A stretch of 64,000 nt of DNA from Didymella arachidicola (GCA_016630955.3 CM049996.1:372001-436000); one strand, 5' to 3'. Shown: positions 1 to 13,011, numbered from the stretch's first letter. The notes: a model not told the origin generated them from the sequence alone. Numbers and translations: made by a program.

Positions 1-1099
1 ATGCTTGTAATGCTACGGTAGCAGGGATCCAATGCGCTTGCTTCAGTCAATCCTCAGGCTTCCGATCTTCCAAGGAAAAGACATGTGCCTCTAGGCAGTC
101 CAGTAATAGCATGCGAGCGTTCCAAATATATTCTGGATAAATGTAGTAGAAAGGGATCCCGAAGGACATGAGAATGTCGGCGCGCAATTTAGCAAAGGAG
201 GACATGCGCACACAAATCTGGAATTGGAGTCCTCGGCAACTGTAAAAAACGAAAGAAAACAAGAAGATTCGGAAGATTAGGCATCAAACACACAGTCTGT
301 AGCAGGCAATACGACCGCATATCGTGGTATTTTTTTATCGGTCTGAGACATGGCACCTTGATGTTCTACTTTGGAGCAGATGGAATAGAAGCGGGGTGTA
401 GTGTACATACTCCAAGGTAGAGCAGGACCATTTATATTGGATGTCCAGACGCAGAAAATTCCAGGCACAGAAGACATGCTATAACCTCCCTGTAATCACT
501 CAAGCCATGAAGGAATGCAATAGTTTCAGAAAAGGCTCCATAAAGACAGAAACACAACAATCGTGGGCTGGATTTCGACTGCGCATTACACCGCGCAGCG
601 GAAAACGACCTTATGTCCCGAGTTTCTCAGGATCATGGGCAGACTGAGAACCGTAGAAACACGCAGGAAGTCCGCAACGGAGAAGACATACATGCCAACG
701 AGAAGCTGAATCGAAGCAAAGAAACAGGAGAAGCTTTATAAATACCAGAATGCAGTTCCAGACCACATAAGAAAATCCTCGACAATCCATCTAGGGCATC
801 AACATCAAACACAGATTTCTCCCATTCAAAAAGGTGGCCCACCATGTTTTCAGATGAAGGATAAATAGCCTGGTGACTTCTTCATAACAGCATAACAACA
901 CACATGCTACTATGCTGCCGTCATCTTGTCACAGAGAGCATCTAATTCTTTCTGAGCAACTTCGACTTTCTGATCCTGGATTGCTGCGAGCATTCAAGAC
1001 TGAATGGAATGTTTTTGCATTTGCGCTTTACTGACAACAACAAGATTGCCTGTTACTCTTCGTATCCAACCCTTCCACGGCCCTCGCTCGTCTCCCAGC
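1..1099. other. Left-edge spacer without a supported gene
   Basis: Only reading frames of about 70 codons or fewer occur, on both strands, with no recognisable motif and no convincing splice-joined set. The right part must hold the PAN2 3' untranslated region, because the PAN2 stop codon is at 1100-1102. A minus-strand gene leaving the window on the left cannot be excluded. Confidence 0.5.
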
Positions 1100-4000
1100 T
1101 CACCTCATAGGGCTTCTGAACCCGATGGCTCCAAACATCCCGCCCTTCTTGGGCGTCGTCATCGGCTCGGGCGTGTTCCTACCCGTGCCTGCGTGACTGA
1201 CCATACCCATCGTACCCTGTCCTACATTGCCGCCTCCGCTGCCAGGAGCCTTGAACCTATACTGGCTACCTGTCGCGTAGATGTCGTTAAGCATCTGCTC
1301 CAGCACGCCAGCGTCGACGAATTCTTCGTACTTGCGCCACAATTTAAGCGCGGTGGTAGCGTCTTCGATCGAGTCGTGGGTGTCTTGCTGAATGCTCTCC
1401 TTCAGCACGCACCAAGCAAGGAACTTGAGATTAAGCTTGCGCTTATATTCTGGTAAGAAGAAGAGGTTGGATGTGTCGACGACTTGGTTCTTAGGGACGT
1501 GGATGTTGATTGTGCGGAAGTCGTTGGCTAAGCTGTGACCGACGAAAACGCAGCCGAGATTGAGTAGAAGCCACAGCTTCTTATATGCGTGCTTGAGACT
1601 GACAAGCGCGTGAGGCGATGTCTCGCGATTTAGGTCGCCAGGTGAGATACCGGACCATGCTGTTAGATGGTCCACAACGGGCTCACTGACCGCAATGTAA
1701 TCGTCGATAAAGGGAAGACCGGCGTGTTCTCCTAAGCCGCGACAGACAGATACACGAGCAAGACCCTTGCGGTCAGGACGAATCGTTTGCCGAGTGCCAT
1801 CGGCTTTCATCTCTATCTCTTCAGCTTGGAGACGGATAAACTCTGCGTCGATCGCAACAGGGTAGCCTGGTATTGGAGCTTCCACCTGGGCTTCAAGCAG
1901 CTTGAACTTGTCTTCTGGAGGTGCAGGATTAGAAGACCAGTATCGGAAAAGGATCGAGGTATCCAGCTTGTCCTTCCACGAATCATCGATCTTGTTCCTC
2001 GCAGCCTTCAGTTGGTATGTCAGCACGGAGGGCAGCTTCCAGCCCGGCTCGAAGCGCAGCGCCTCCTCTTTCGGTATCGGCCTTACTAAGAAGTCGTTGA
2101 ATAAATGCCACTTGTCTTCTGCTGTAGCTTCGCGGGATGAGGGGGCGGTGTTGATTGTGGCAACAAGATGAGGCTTTTGGTGCTCGCCGCTATTGATATC
2201 GGCAACGACACCGATCAACTCAAAGACCATAATGTCGAACACACCTCGCTGCAAGTGCAGCTTCAAGTCTTGACCCTCGAAGCAGTAGAACTGTCCTTGA
2301 TCAATGATAATGCCAATTTCCTGTGGCAGCCAGTTCGGTATGGACCACAATAGCTTCGCTTCATGGCTTTGTATCGCTGCGTTGAGCATTAAGACACCAG
2401 GAATCGTCTGAATTGTCTTCCGCTGCACCATCTGCTGGTAGCGATTGCACTTGGTGCACCACCCTCGCGTCTGATCCTGGCGTTCAACACTAGCCTTGAG
2501 GATCTGGGAAAAGGTTGGGCGTGGTATCCTCGTGTTCTTCATGACATGTTTTGCTGGGTAGACAAGCTCATTGACGAAATTCTTACCTCCGCGAGCAGTC
2601 TCGTTAGCACATTGGGCACATCTCATGCTTGCCCTGGCTTGAGTTTCGAGGACATGGTCGATCGGCGATGGTCCGGCATTGATTGGCAGCATTTGTCGAA
2701 CCTCATCGGAGATTTTGTCCAACAAGAACCGGTTAAGGTTTTGCACCATGCTAGTAAGCGCAACGTTCGGTGCAAATTCTTCCAGTAAGTTCAATGACAC
2801 AGCATTAGACAAGCTGCTAAAGGTCTTCAAAAAGTTTGAAGCTTGACAATTCAGACCGGCAGCCTTCTCAAGCATATCGATCAAAAAGCCCAGCTCGCAC
2901 AGGAGGCAGGTTTCGAATAGACATGCCGAAGCAGTATGTTGGAGAGCAATGTTCCGTATCAAAGGCGTGAAGCGCAATAATTGCAGTAACGAGTTGGCGT
3001 ATGAGTTGGCAATGTGTGTTTCCAGACCAGAGTAAGGCGTTTGATTATAGTAACTGCAATAAAATTAGCAAGAAAGCAGTCAAGGTGAACGATGTGGCCA
3101 TACGCAAAGTCGAAGTCGTCGACGCCAAATTTGCTATACTTGATTTCCACATTGCCATACATGGACGGCACCTCTTTTCGCGTGACGTCCTCCAGATGCA
3201 AGTCGGTCAACGACTCCATCGTCTCAGTAGTCTTCCCGTCGGCTTCGCTGTTGTAAGGCAAGACAGCGCGAGACTGCTCGCTTAGGAACTTTGGCGCAGA
3301 TAGTGAGTCCGTACCACGATCCGACTGTCGTCTCGACTCTGCTTGATTTCGCCGCCGCGTGCGCGGATTTTTCGCGAAGAATCCCATGTCGGTTCGTGAC
3401 ATGCTGTTGAGGATTGCGGTGTCGATCTTCAGTGGTGGCGCACCCACCTCAAAAACAAGGTGACTTGGCCAGCTGGATAGAAGATTCTCTTTGTAGTACG
3501 GCATACCAACGGTGTTCAATGGCCTGATTCACTTAATTAACTGGGCTGCAAACGATTCAGGGGACCTACGTGTCGAGGGACCAGTCCATAGCAGGTGGCG
3601 GTATTGGATGATCAGCGAACTCGGTCGGGTTGCTGTACTCTGGAAAGTGTACCTTCGAGGGAGAGCCCCAGAGGTGGACTTGCCCATTGCTGTCGGACAG
3701 GGCAAATGCCTCGCCTGAAGGCGCCATCTCGAAGCCATGCAGGTACGCTTCATACAGATTGATCTGCCGGAGGTTCGCAGCATCTGGATTCATTAGGTCG
3801 ATAACCTGCATCTGTCCATTGTGTGACGCAATGATGGCAGTGGTAGACATGCGGGGATGCATCCGAACAAAAGCTGCACCGGCATGGAAAGGGATGGGTG
3901 GCAACTGCTTCAGTGTCTTCAGGGAGAAGACGTGTGTGAATGGATCAAGCATGTAGGCGTTCTGCTGCCTAGGCGACCACCCACATGTTGCTAAGAAATC

Positions 4001-4831
4001 TCCTTTCGCGTCCATATCACTAATACTACCAGTGTGTCCGTCGAAGGATTTGATGTTCGAGAGTGAGTTCGAGTCGAGGATGTGGATGCCGCCATTCTTA
4101 GTAGCTGCGCATATATACTGACCAGCGCGCTTCATAATCGTATACTGAGCATCCGCAGGCAACTAAATACAGTTAGCGCACGCATGTAGCCAGTATCAAG
4201 CCTCACCTACGGTCTCGGTGATCGCGCCCTTCTCCACATCAATCTTGAACATCCGGTCCTGGCATCCTGCGACAAGGATCTCTCGTGTGCCCTTGGAGGT
4301 GAAGTTCATGCATTTCAGGTCCTTGAACTCGGCGCTCCTGCCCATGTATCAGCACTACCTCTGGAAGCTCATCTCTATACCAAGCATACATAAGGTGCCA
4401 TTGTGTAATTCCGCGCCGAAGCGCGTAGTGTACGCTCTGCTTCGAGACGGACAGGACACCCTTCTCGGTGAAGAGGAACTGCTTGACAGGCCCTTCGGAT
4501 GCTGCATGGCCACGGTATGATGTATATCGCTCGAGGGTTGCGCCGTAGAACGAGGTAATACGTCCCTGCATGAATGTGAGTATGTGCAGCAAGGGTGGGT
4601 GCACCTGAGGTCCTCACGAGGCTGTTGCCGGTCCACAGCAACTCTTGGGACGTGTCAAAGGCAAAAGTTGCTACAGGCGTTGGTGGATGATGAGGACCTG
4701 AAGCCGCGAGCTGGACCACGGCAAGCTAATTAAACATTCATCAGCTATCGTTCGTTGCGCGATCTGGTGCTAGGCGCAGCAGATAGGGTTGCGGGGGAAG
4801 GGGGGATTACGTTTTCCCAATCTGGGTCCAT
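1100..4831 (-). CDS. PAN2: PAN2, catalytic subunit of the PAN2-PAN3 poly(A) nuclease
   Basis: Cytoplasmic deadenylase that starts trimming of mRNA poly(A) tails together with PAN3. The start ATG is at 4831-4829; exon 1 is only 21 nt (MDPDWEN) and is joined over an intron at 4810-4726 to the N-terminal WD40 region (TSQELLWTGN). Further introns lie at 4617-4566, near 4390-4340, near 4205-4163, near 3580-3535 and at 3103-3054. The order is WD40 propeller, linker, inactive UCH-like domain (from YSGLETHIANSYANSLLQ), then a DEDD 3'-5' exonuclease domain with AIDAEFIRLQ (D, E), VGHSLANDFRTI (D) and HDSIEDA (D). The protein ends GFRSPMR. Domain order and length (about 1,100 residues) fit the family. 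The SPF30-like gene follows upstream on the same strand, with no sign of co-transcription. Confidence 0.95.
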
Positions 4832-5649
4832 GGTTTTTCTACGTGCCTGGAATACGGCGTCATACTCCAGACAACTCCATCGTCTACAACGGATTGAGTT
4901 GCGCAGTCGAGAGAGAGACGCGGCGCGTCTTTGAGGCGTAGATGAGAGATGCCCGCAGGTCAAGTGGGGCTTAAAGCTAGCTCGGCGCTCGGCTGCACCT
5001 GCAACTCAATAACCTGGTCAGGCACGCACAAGACATCTTTAAATCTGTCGCACAGTCTGCCTCTTATATATAGTAGCTATTTAGAGCATCTAGAGTAGTC
5101 GCGCGTGGCTGCATTTTTGCGCCTGAATATTTGCGTCAGAATCTCAGTTTTTGCTGCTTGGGTATGTAATTACAGTGATTGAAATACAAGAATCAGGAAA
5201 TCATAATCGCTGAAATGCACAAGCCTATCTTTCCAAAGCATATTGTCTGACTTACTACAAGTACTAAAAAAACGAAGATGTGTGCGCCAAGCTGCCAGAT
5301 GCAGCATGGTATCGCTTTAGGTGTGGAACGCCTGTTGAGCGGGACGAGCTTAGCCTTTGGAGTCCATAGAGATAAGGTTGATGAAAGCCTAGAAGTCATA
5401 CCTAGTAATGATGGTGGTGTCGAAACGCCGTAACGCCCTGCAAGACAACTGTCTAGGTCGTGAACTGGTGCGCAGACCTGGTCAAAGTCAGCTCAGCCCA
5501 ACAGAAGCATACCACGATGCGCTTGAAGCCAGATGTAATCTGCAGAGACATGTAGACCGCTGGATCTCAAGAAAGCAATGTAAGCCAAGTTCATGCCGAC
5601 CATCGCTGGAAACGTACCTTCAAAGGGGTGGTCGTCAGCGCGGATGCGC
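4832..5649. other. Spacer between PAN2 and the SPF30-like gene
   Basis: Holds the PAN2 5' flank and the 3' flank of the SPF30-like gene. No reading frame here resembles a protein; an open stretch at 5408-5692 has biased composition and no motif. Confidence 0.6.
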
Positions 5650-6599
5650 TCAATACTTGGCTTCATCGTCATCGTCAGCATCTTTCTTGTGATCGTAGCG
5701 TTGACGTTTGTGGGTCTCAGTCATGCCCTTGCCAGAGCCAGTAAAGCCGACTCTACTGCCAAAGGCGGTGCTTGTCCTGAACATTGACTCTTTCTTCGCT
5801 ATCTTCTTGCCAACACCCTTGCTCTGAAAATCTTTCCAGTTCCCCACACTCTTCTTCAGCTGGCCCTTGTTGGGCACTCGATTGACACGCTTGGGTTCGT
5901 CGAGGGCTGCGCCAGCTTTGGCAGCCTGGGCGTTCGGATTGACGCTAGCTGGACCCGAGATGACGTGTGGTGTCGATGTAGTAGGCGCTGTTGGAGATGG
6001 TACAGCTGCGAGCTCAGGCTCGCGCTTTCTCTTGCTTGGTAGTGGGCGCACACGGTCGCTATCGACAGTCAAGGTATCGTCGTACTCGATGAAGCGCACA
6101 AGATACTTTGGCGCAGAAGCTGACCCAAGAATACTCTGAATTTTTGCCTTGTACCATGACCTGTCTGTCCATTGCGCTTCGCACATGTCACCAGTGCTGA
6201 AGACCACTGGCTTCTCAGGCTCTTGCTTCTCGATGGCTTTCCTTAGCAGCGGGTGCTTCTCCGGGTCAAACTTGGGTGCTGGTGGTGTGGGTGCTTGGGG
6301 AAGCTGTGCCTCGAGTGGTTCAAGCTGCGCCTTATAGCCTGCGATGGCTGCGTCATGCGCTGCCACAGCCTGCTCTGCTTCTGTTTTCATAGCCTCCCAT
6401 TGCTCGCGGTCTTCGCCGGGGCCCATGCCAGCCAGTTCTGCATCAATGCCAGAGATCTGTCAATATGTCAGCAAGCAGCGGTTGCTTTGATGTACGCAAA
6501 ACTCACAGTGGAAGCCCACTCATCGCGCTTCTTCTCTTCGTTCTGGATGTCGCGCTTGATGTACCATATCTGGTCTTTGATAGCCTTGATATCCGCCAT
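5650..6599 (-). CDS. SPF30/SMNDC1-like Tudor-domain splicing factor
   Basis: Nuclear protein of the survival-motor-neuron-related family. Human SPF30 helps tri-snRNP join the prespliceosome through a Tudor domain that binds dimethyl-arginine on Sm proteins. The start is ATG 6599-6597 (MADIKAIKDQIWYI). The single intron is 6506-6457 with a GTGAGT donor, joining ...DEWAST to ISGIDAELAG. The N-terminal third is charged and helical. The Tudor domain lies roughly at residues 110-165 (GDMCEAQWTDRSWYKAKI ... YLVRFIEYDDTLTV). A basic tail contains NRVPNKGQLKKSVGNWKDFQ and ends in an acidic DDDDEAKY. About 300 residues, as usual for fungal members. The function is inferred from the family. Confidence 0.88.
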
Positions 6600-7784
6600 A
6601 TCGACGTGGGTGTACTATGTGCGTAGCGTGACTATCGACGGTGATAGCGAGGGGTTGTGCACACAAATCGCGTTGGAAGTCGCCACCGCGAACATGACGA
6701 TTCGGCAGGCAGGTGCCAAGGCTTGCGGTTTCTCCACTTCGAACCCTGTCCTCAGCCCTAAGAGCGCAGAAGGCAGTAACACAACGTGGGGAATGCTTCT
6801 GAAGGTCTGGAGCAGTTTGACCATCGATCAGCACTGGTCCGCGGGCGCGAGAAGTGCTGTACGCTGCATCAGTCACGCTGACCTTCTCCTCACCAGCAGT
6901 CGAGGCCATCCATGTTGGCCCCTCGCACTACCAGCAATCGTCAATGCATCACAAGCTCGGTCCCAGTAACCAGCCTCACTGAAGGAAGGAAAGAGCGATC
7001 GACGCGACTGCAACAATGCCGTTCTCGCACTGTCAAAGCCTCCGATCACGACCAGGGTGGAGCACAAGACAGCAATTTTCCTGCCTTGTCAGGAACAGGT
7101 GCGGTGATCGGCTCATGCTCTTCGATGGCGTTCGAGAAACCCCACTCGATTCGCATTTGTAAGCTCGCAGCCCGTGAGTCTTTGGCCTCTGCTGCGCCCT
7201 TCTCCCCCCCATTCACCCAGTCACGCCTCTACTTGTGACCTATCGTTGCCTCCCGTTCGTTTCTGCCGGTGCTCCCCGCCGGTATGCGAGTGCGCAATCC
7301 CTGCTGCTCCGTGAAGTCGCCCATTTCATCTGACAAGGGTTCACCAACGGACTAGACTCTCAAGGCAGCGAGGCTACGTATAGGCGAATTTGTTACCAGC
7401 TCACCTCCATCCTCTTGACACCTTGCGACCTGAAATCGCGATACCCAGACTGATCTCTCCCACGGACCTGCTCAGTGTGCTGCGCGCGCAGACCGCTCTC
7501 GACCCTCCATCTAGCACGCTCACACGCGCACCTCCGTTGTTGAGCCCGCCTCCGCTCTGACCCGCGCCGTGAGCAGCTGGGCACCTCTGTCTCACACCCT
7601 CTTCCGTCATAACTACAAACCTTCTGAGCCGCGGAGTGTCCACAATTCCACGAAATAGTGTTCCAGCGGGTGGCGAAAAGCTACCGCCGCACAGCAAATC
7701 GACGGCCAGCCCCTCCAAGCCCCCGAGGACCCTGTCATAGAGGTCAACCTCCCCAGAAACCTCGACCCCGCATACATCGACACC
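6600..7784. other. Divergent promoter region between the SPF30-like gene and AP1
   Basis: About 1.2 kb between divergent start codons. The AP1-proximal half (about 7390-7780) is C/T-rich, typical of fungal 5' untranslated regions. Open frames here are compositional and carry no motif. Confidence 0.6.
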
Positions 7785-9728
7785 ATGTCCGGCACTGGCA
7801 ACGACTTCCAGAACGGCGCGCCGTTTTATCTCGATGCGACACAGCAGGATCTGCTGCTCGCAGCTCTTGCATCGAACAACCAAAATCCGAACGACCTCTT
7901 CTCCGACATGAGCGGTCTTGATGGAAAGCAATCCTTTGGCAACGACCAGTTCCAATACCCCGTCAACAATCTCGACCCCTCTACCTTCTTCTCACCGCAG
8001 CAAAGCACACCTGCAAATGCGTTCGGCATGGGTGTTGATGAGAGTCCATTCATCGACTATCTCGATGGCGACACTTCACTCGACTTCGACGGCGCCAACA
8101 ATGGAGCTCGCATGATTGGCTCCCTGCCTGGCGATTCTCCTGAAGGGGAGTCGAACGAGAAGCGCAAGAGTCCGGACGAGGATGGCGAAGAAGACGATGA
8201 GGAAGGCGGCGGCAAGCGTCGCGAAGGCGACGACAAACAGGCCAAGAAACCTGGTCGCAAACCACTAACCTCAGAGCCTACTACAGTACGTTCGCCCAGC
8301 AGCAGCACCTGAGAATGGTGACTAACAGCAATGTAGAAGCGCAAAGCCCAGAACAGAGCTGCTCAACGAGCTTTCAGAGAGAGGAAGGAGAAGCACCTCA
8401 AAGACCTTGAGACTAAGGTACAGGAACTCGAGAAGGCATCCGATGCTGCAAACCACGAGAATGGCCTTCTTCGGGGTCAAGTCCAGCGACTGCAGTTGGA
8501 ACTGCGCGAGTATCGCAAGCGTCTTTCGCTCAACAGCACTGGTGCTAGCCGCACTGCTCCAACTACAGGCTTCAGCTCCATGCTAAACACGAACAACAGC
8601 AACTTCCAGTTCGAGTTTCCCCGTTTCGGAGGACTTCCTGGAAGCCAGCTCTTGGAGCATGGCCCCCTTTCAAAGCCAAAGTCGGCCTCCATGTCGACAA
8701 CTCGACCAGATGTCAAGACTTCCAGCCCATCGAACACGGCGAATGGCTCTCTCGTTCAATCGCCTGTTAACGGTGGCAGCCCCATGACAAACGGCTCTCG
8801 TTCAGGCAGCACAGCCAGCCCGCGTCATCCCAGCAAAGCCGCACAAAACCCTCATCGCAGCAGCACAGACAGCTCAGTCGTTTCACAGTCACGCGTTTTC
8901 CAATTCAACAGCGGCTCATCGACGCATTCAGACTCCCCATCCACCTCTTCTACCTCGCCAACAAACCAGGACTCTTCGTGCGGTACATCGCCGGAGCCAG
9001 GTCATACCTCGCCGGATCAGAAGGATACGATCGCAGACGGATATGTGTGTCATGGCAACTCGGAAGGTGAGGTTCTCTTCTGCGAAAAGCTCAACATGGC
9101 CTGCGGCAACCCACGCAATCCCGTCCCTCGTGCCAAATCAATGTCCAAGTCTGACGACAAACCCTCTCCTGCAGTCACCCAAGCCAAATCACCTGGCAAC
9201 GATCCCAATAGTATCGACTTTTTTGCCAACCAGAACAACAACGTATTCGAACCGAGCCTTTTCGGCGAGTATCGCGACACCAACACTGCTATTATGGGTA
9301 CCGATGGCGACTTCAACAGCGGCTTCTTCAACGATGCCTTCCTCAACACTGGCTACGGTAGTCCTTTCCACTTCGGTGACACGCCTGCCGTTCAGAAGCC
9401 GAACCCTCTGGAGCAAATTGAGCGCATCCAAGACGGCGAAGATGAGGTGGTTCCTGGCGAGGACATCGATCAGATGCTCAACTGCCACAAAATCTGGTCA
9501 GGATTACCCTTTTTTGTGAAGCATACAGACGCACTAACAATGAGCAGGGATAAGCTTTCGAGCCGCAACGACTTCAAAGAAGGTACCATTGACATCGACA
9601 ACCTCTGCGCTGAGCTCCGCGCGAAGGCACGTTGCTCGGAGAGCGGTGTTGTCGTCGACCACAAGGATGTCGAAGAAGCACTCAAGCGCTTGCCCAGGGA
9701 TCAACAGCAGGCAGCTTGGTCATCATGA
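7785..9728 (+). CDS. AP1: Yap1/AP1-type bZIP transcription factor for oxidative stress
   Basis: Redox-regulated activator of antioxidant and detoxification genes. In the Yap1 family peroxide forms disulphides between two cysteine-rich domains and blocks Crm1 export, so the factor accumulates in the nucleus. Exons are 7785-8285, 8337-9496 and 9548-9728. The first intron (GTACGT...TAG) splits the basic region and restores KRKAQNRAAQRAFRERKEKH followed by a leucine zipper. The n-CRD contains DGYVCHGNSEGEVLFCEKLNMACG. The c-CRD contains NCHKIWDK, LCAELRAKARCSESGVVV. The second intron, 9497-9547, is 51 nt and in frame, so an unspliced reading stays open and would add 17 residues inside the c-CRD; splicing restores HKIW-DKLSSRNDF. 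Predicted length is 613 residues. The family assignment is firm; the symbol follows usage in other dothideomycetes. Confidence 0.94.
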
Positions 9729-10362
9729 GCATTTTGATTTATTTCCTTTATGTACCAGCTTTTTGGTTTGGGCGATACCAGTCATTCGTTGAGCGAACAC
9801 CAGCGACGTTCGGACCTTGTGACGATACGATGACAACCCCGACGGGACATTGGCGTTGATGGAGCAGTGTGAATGAGCACTCAAACGGATTTTTCCTAGA
9901 AGAGCATCACGGGGGTGACGAACAGGCGTTTGTGTTGAATTCATCTCAGCTTCATATAGTCTGTGGTGCAATCGAGACTGAGGTAACCATGAATCTCCAA
10001 GATCAGATCAGTTATCCTGCGCGGCTGCAACAGCGCACTTGCTGAAATGCCATGCTGATCCCCGAGCGTATTTGCTTGATCTGCCGATCAGCATGCTTGC
10101 CTCAGCCGCGCGCAGAAACGGCAAGCACGGCCAGCCCCACGAATGAGAGCGTTGCATGCTCTTAGCCTCCGCAGTCAGCCATGCCACGCCTGCGTCAGGG
10201 AACAAGCTTGCGTACACCCGTTGTCATCTCTTCAACGCGTCACAATGTACACGTCCTGCTCACCTTGCCATTGCCCGCTTGGTGATCGACCCTTCGCGAC
10301 TCACCCAGCATAAACAGTGACGTAATCGACCCAATGGTCGGCAGTCGCGCCTCGACTCCAAC
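9729..10362. other. Spacer between AP1 and the GT31-like gene
   Basis: Nothing recognisable in either strand; holds the AP1 3' flank and the promoter of the next gene. Confidence 0.6.
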
Positions 10363-11949
10363 ATGCAGGCACTCCAAGGTCTGCGACGCATTTTCACCAG
10401 CCCCAACCCCTTCATGAACGGACGCGCGATCGGATTGCCTCGCAGCGCCGTCTCAAGCCTACGGAAGTGGCTGCTCACCATCGCCATCGTAGGCATTGGC
10501 GTCAATCTTCTGTTTTTCGTTGATTCTGCAACAATCGAGAAGCTCCCTAGCCAGGTCCTGGGCACACAAGCCTTCCATCCCAAACCCTACGCGCCCGCAC
10601 CAAACAGCCTCGAGTCGCAAGATCACGCCAACGGGCAAGACTACTGGCTGTGGGAGACCAAGTCACAGTTCTATAAGAAGGAAAACATCGACTGGAACGT
10701 TGGCCTCTCAGATGAGTGCTTTCTGTTCCCAAAGCACCTGAGGCAAAAAGTGCAGGTCGTGCTCAAGACCGGCGTGGCGGATGATGGCGGAAGGACCGAT
10801 GCTATGGTCAACACAATCATCAAGTGCATAAGGAACGTGCTAGTCGTGTCGGACCAAGACCACCAGTATGGTCCTTTCAGAGCCGTCGATGTGCTCGCAG
10901 ATTTGAATCCAAGAGCCTACTTGACGGAGGAGGACTTTGAAGCCTACGAGGCTCAGAAGAACGCTACTCGTGATGGCGTCCAGCTTCACCAGGGTCATGA
11001 AGGCTGGAAGATTGACAAGTACAAATTCCTGCCAGAGGTAGAACGGGCGATCCAGCACAACAGCAAGGCCGAGTGGTACATCTTCGTCGAGTCGGACACA
11101 TACCTGTTTTGGGACAACGTTTACCGCATGCTCGACAACTACGATTCCTCAGTCCCGTACTACTTCGGCTCACCATCTCCTGGAAAGAAGCACCGCCCAG
11201 ACCCGAAATCCGAGCATGAAGAGCAGATTTGGTTCGCTTATGGCGGCGCCGGTTTCATATTGTCCACAGCTGCTGCCCACCGACTGGTCGATCGCCCAAG
11301 TAATGCCGTCGGCGTCAAAGGACCCCGACTCACTACCGAATACATGGAAGATATCAGGAACGATTGTTGCGGAGACTCCATGCTCGGATGGGCTCTCCAT
11401 GACAAGGCTGGGATCGACATCAGTGGTCTGTGGCCCATGTTCAACCCACATCGGCTCGAAGATGTACCCTTTGGCAAGGATTATTGGTGCGAGCCTGTTA
11501 TCACGTTGCACAAGACCAGTCCCAAGACGATGAAAGATCTCTGGATCTGGGAAAACGAGCAACACCAACAACACGGACGCCCGTTGCTGTACAGGGATCT
11601 CCTCTTCTCATACCTTGGCAACTTCTCCCAGCGCGAGAACTGGGATGCAGCCTTCGACGCCGGCTTTCAGCTTCCTGACGACTCTTCAGTGCACAACAGC
11701 CTCAAGGCTTGTGAAGCAGGCTGCTTTGCGAACGATGAATGCCAACAATACACCTGGCATGGTGGGCATTGCTACTACTCGAGAGCGCTGTATGTCGGTC
11801 GACCAAAGGAGCCTGACGGTCACCATAATGCAACGAATCGGAAGTACATCAGTGGCTGGGATGTCAACAAAATACAGACATTGAGTCTGCAGAACACCTG
11901 TGAAGAAGGCGCGCATTGGGTGAAACCAAGCGTCAAAAGAAAGTACTGA
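10363..11949 (+). CDS. GT31-like type II membrane glycosyltransferase with C-terminal apple/PAN-like segment
   Basis: Single-exon gene of 528 codons. After a basic cytoplasmic tail, one hydrophobic segment (about residues 40-56, LLTIAIVGIGVNLLFF) acts as a signal anchor, which predicts a Golgi type II protein. The lumenal part resembles the fungal GT31 / core-1 beta-1,3-galactosyltransferase-like group: FVESDTYLFWDNVYRML, a likely nucleotide-sugar/metal region, then WFAYGGAGFILS and NDCCGDSMLGWAL. The C-terminus carries a short apple/PAN-like cysteine segment (CEAGCFANDECQQYTWHGG-C), probably for glycan or protein binding. The donor and acceptor sugars cannot be told from sequence. A role in protein O-glycan or wall glycan extension is inference from the family. 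Confidence 0.85.
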   Translation: MQALQGLRRIFTSPNPFMNGRAIGLPRSAVSSLRKWLLTIAIVGIGVNLLFFVDSATIEKLPSQVLGTQAFHPKPYAPAPNSLESQDHANGQDYWLWETKSQFYKKENIDWNVGLSDECFLFPKHLRQKVQVVLKTGVADDGGRTDAMVNTIIKCIRNVLVVSDQDHQYGPFRAVDVLADLNPRAYLTEEDFEAYEAQKNATRDGVQLHQGHEGWKIDKYKFLPEVERAIQHNSKAEWYIFVESDTYLFWDNVYRMLDNYDSSVPYYFGSPSPGKKHRPDPKSEHEEQIWFAYGGAGFILSTAAAHRLVDRPSNAVGVKGPRLTTEYMEDIRNDCCGDSMLGWALHDKAGIDISGLWPMFNPHRLEDVPFGKDYWCEPVITLHKTSPKTMKDLWIWENEQHQQHGRPLLYRDLLFSYLGNFSQRENWDAAFDAGFQLPDDSSVHNSLKACEAGCFANDECQQYTWHGGHCYYSRALYVGRPKEPDGHHNATNRKYISGWDVNKIQTLSLQNTCEEGAHWVKPSVKRKY

Positions 11950-13011
11950 ACATCTGAGGCGTCAGCTTGAGAACCGCGCGGGTGCCAGCCGGTAAGCGGA
12001 CCCGCACAATCATCAGCCCATACGGCCCGAGCCTGTACGTCAGCGCTGGCTGCTAGAGTGGATTTTCACGCAGATGGAAGCACACTGCCTTACAAGGGCT
12101 CGTGAATCGAGTATCGAGGAAAGCGGCTAGTTCAAGAACAAATTTCTCCAGCCTATATCGCATGCGCCATCCGAAGGGCTCTGCCGAGCGATCATGTTTC
12201 CTTCAGTTGCAATATGCCGGGCTGGAAAGGTACGATTTTTAACGGAGAATGCCGCATCGCATCGGAAGCAGAGCTAGCGCAGCACTTACTACAAGGCTAT
12301 GGCCACGCGCGCCGATGAAAATACCTGTATAGTAGCTCTAGTATTGCATATACATGTAATTCTGTTCTCATCGATGTAAAGTTGACGTATAGTAATCACT
12401 AGACGACGTAGTCGGACAGTGCCCCGTCATCCCCAATGATCGCCGAGTGACAGGAAGATGCCTCTCAAGATCGTCGCTTGGTTCCTGCGGGAGTGCGGAT
12501 GACCTTGTAGAAGTGTGTATTTGTCCGCACGTGGATGCAGGGCAAGTCAAGCGACGGTGTTTCCTCTAGCCTCACGCTACGGGCATAGGACTTTGACCCG
12601 ACTGGACGCCATCGATATATCCGGCAGAACTATTTGTCTTACGCCACCGCATTGTGAAACTTCGAGTCGAGGTTGGAAAACTCTACAGCCTGGAATTGCA
12701 GGTTTAGTATAGCCGACATGACTAGAGACCCTCCTGCCTGAACTGGCATGACTGGGTCCAACCGGACCGCCTCCGCATCTCGGTCCCGTGAGCGATCGGA
12801 CTCTAAGGTTTACACCAAGAAAGAAGATGAAGGCTAGAGGTGCAGTCCCAACAGGATGAGGTGCAGCAAACGGTGCATGTGCGGTGTGTTGCCTCGTGGC
12901 AAGTGAGGCTTGACATTCCCTGCATCGCCCTGATTGACATCCTCCCTTCTCCATGGTCCTCAGCAATACTATTCTATGCGTTTCCGATAGCATACAAGGT
13001 CCAAGTCATTC
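11950..13011. other. Spacer without a supported gene
   Basis: About 1.06 kb. A minus-strand open frame at 12577-12993 has no motif and biased composition. No RNA gene recognised. Confidence 0.55.
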
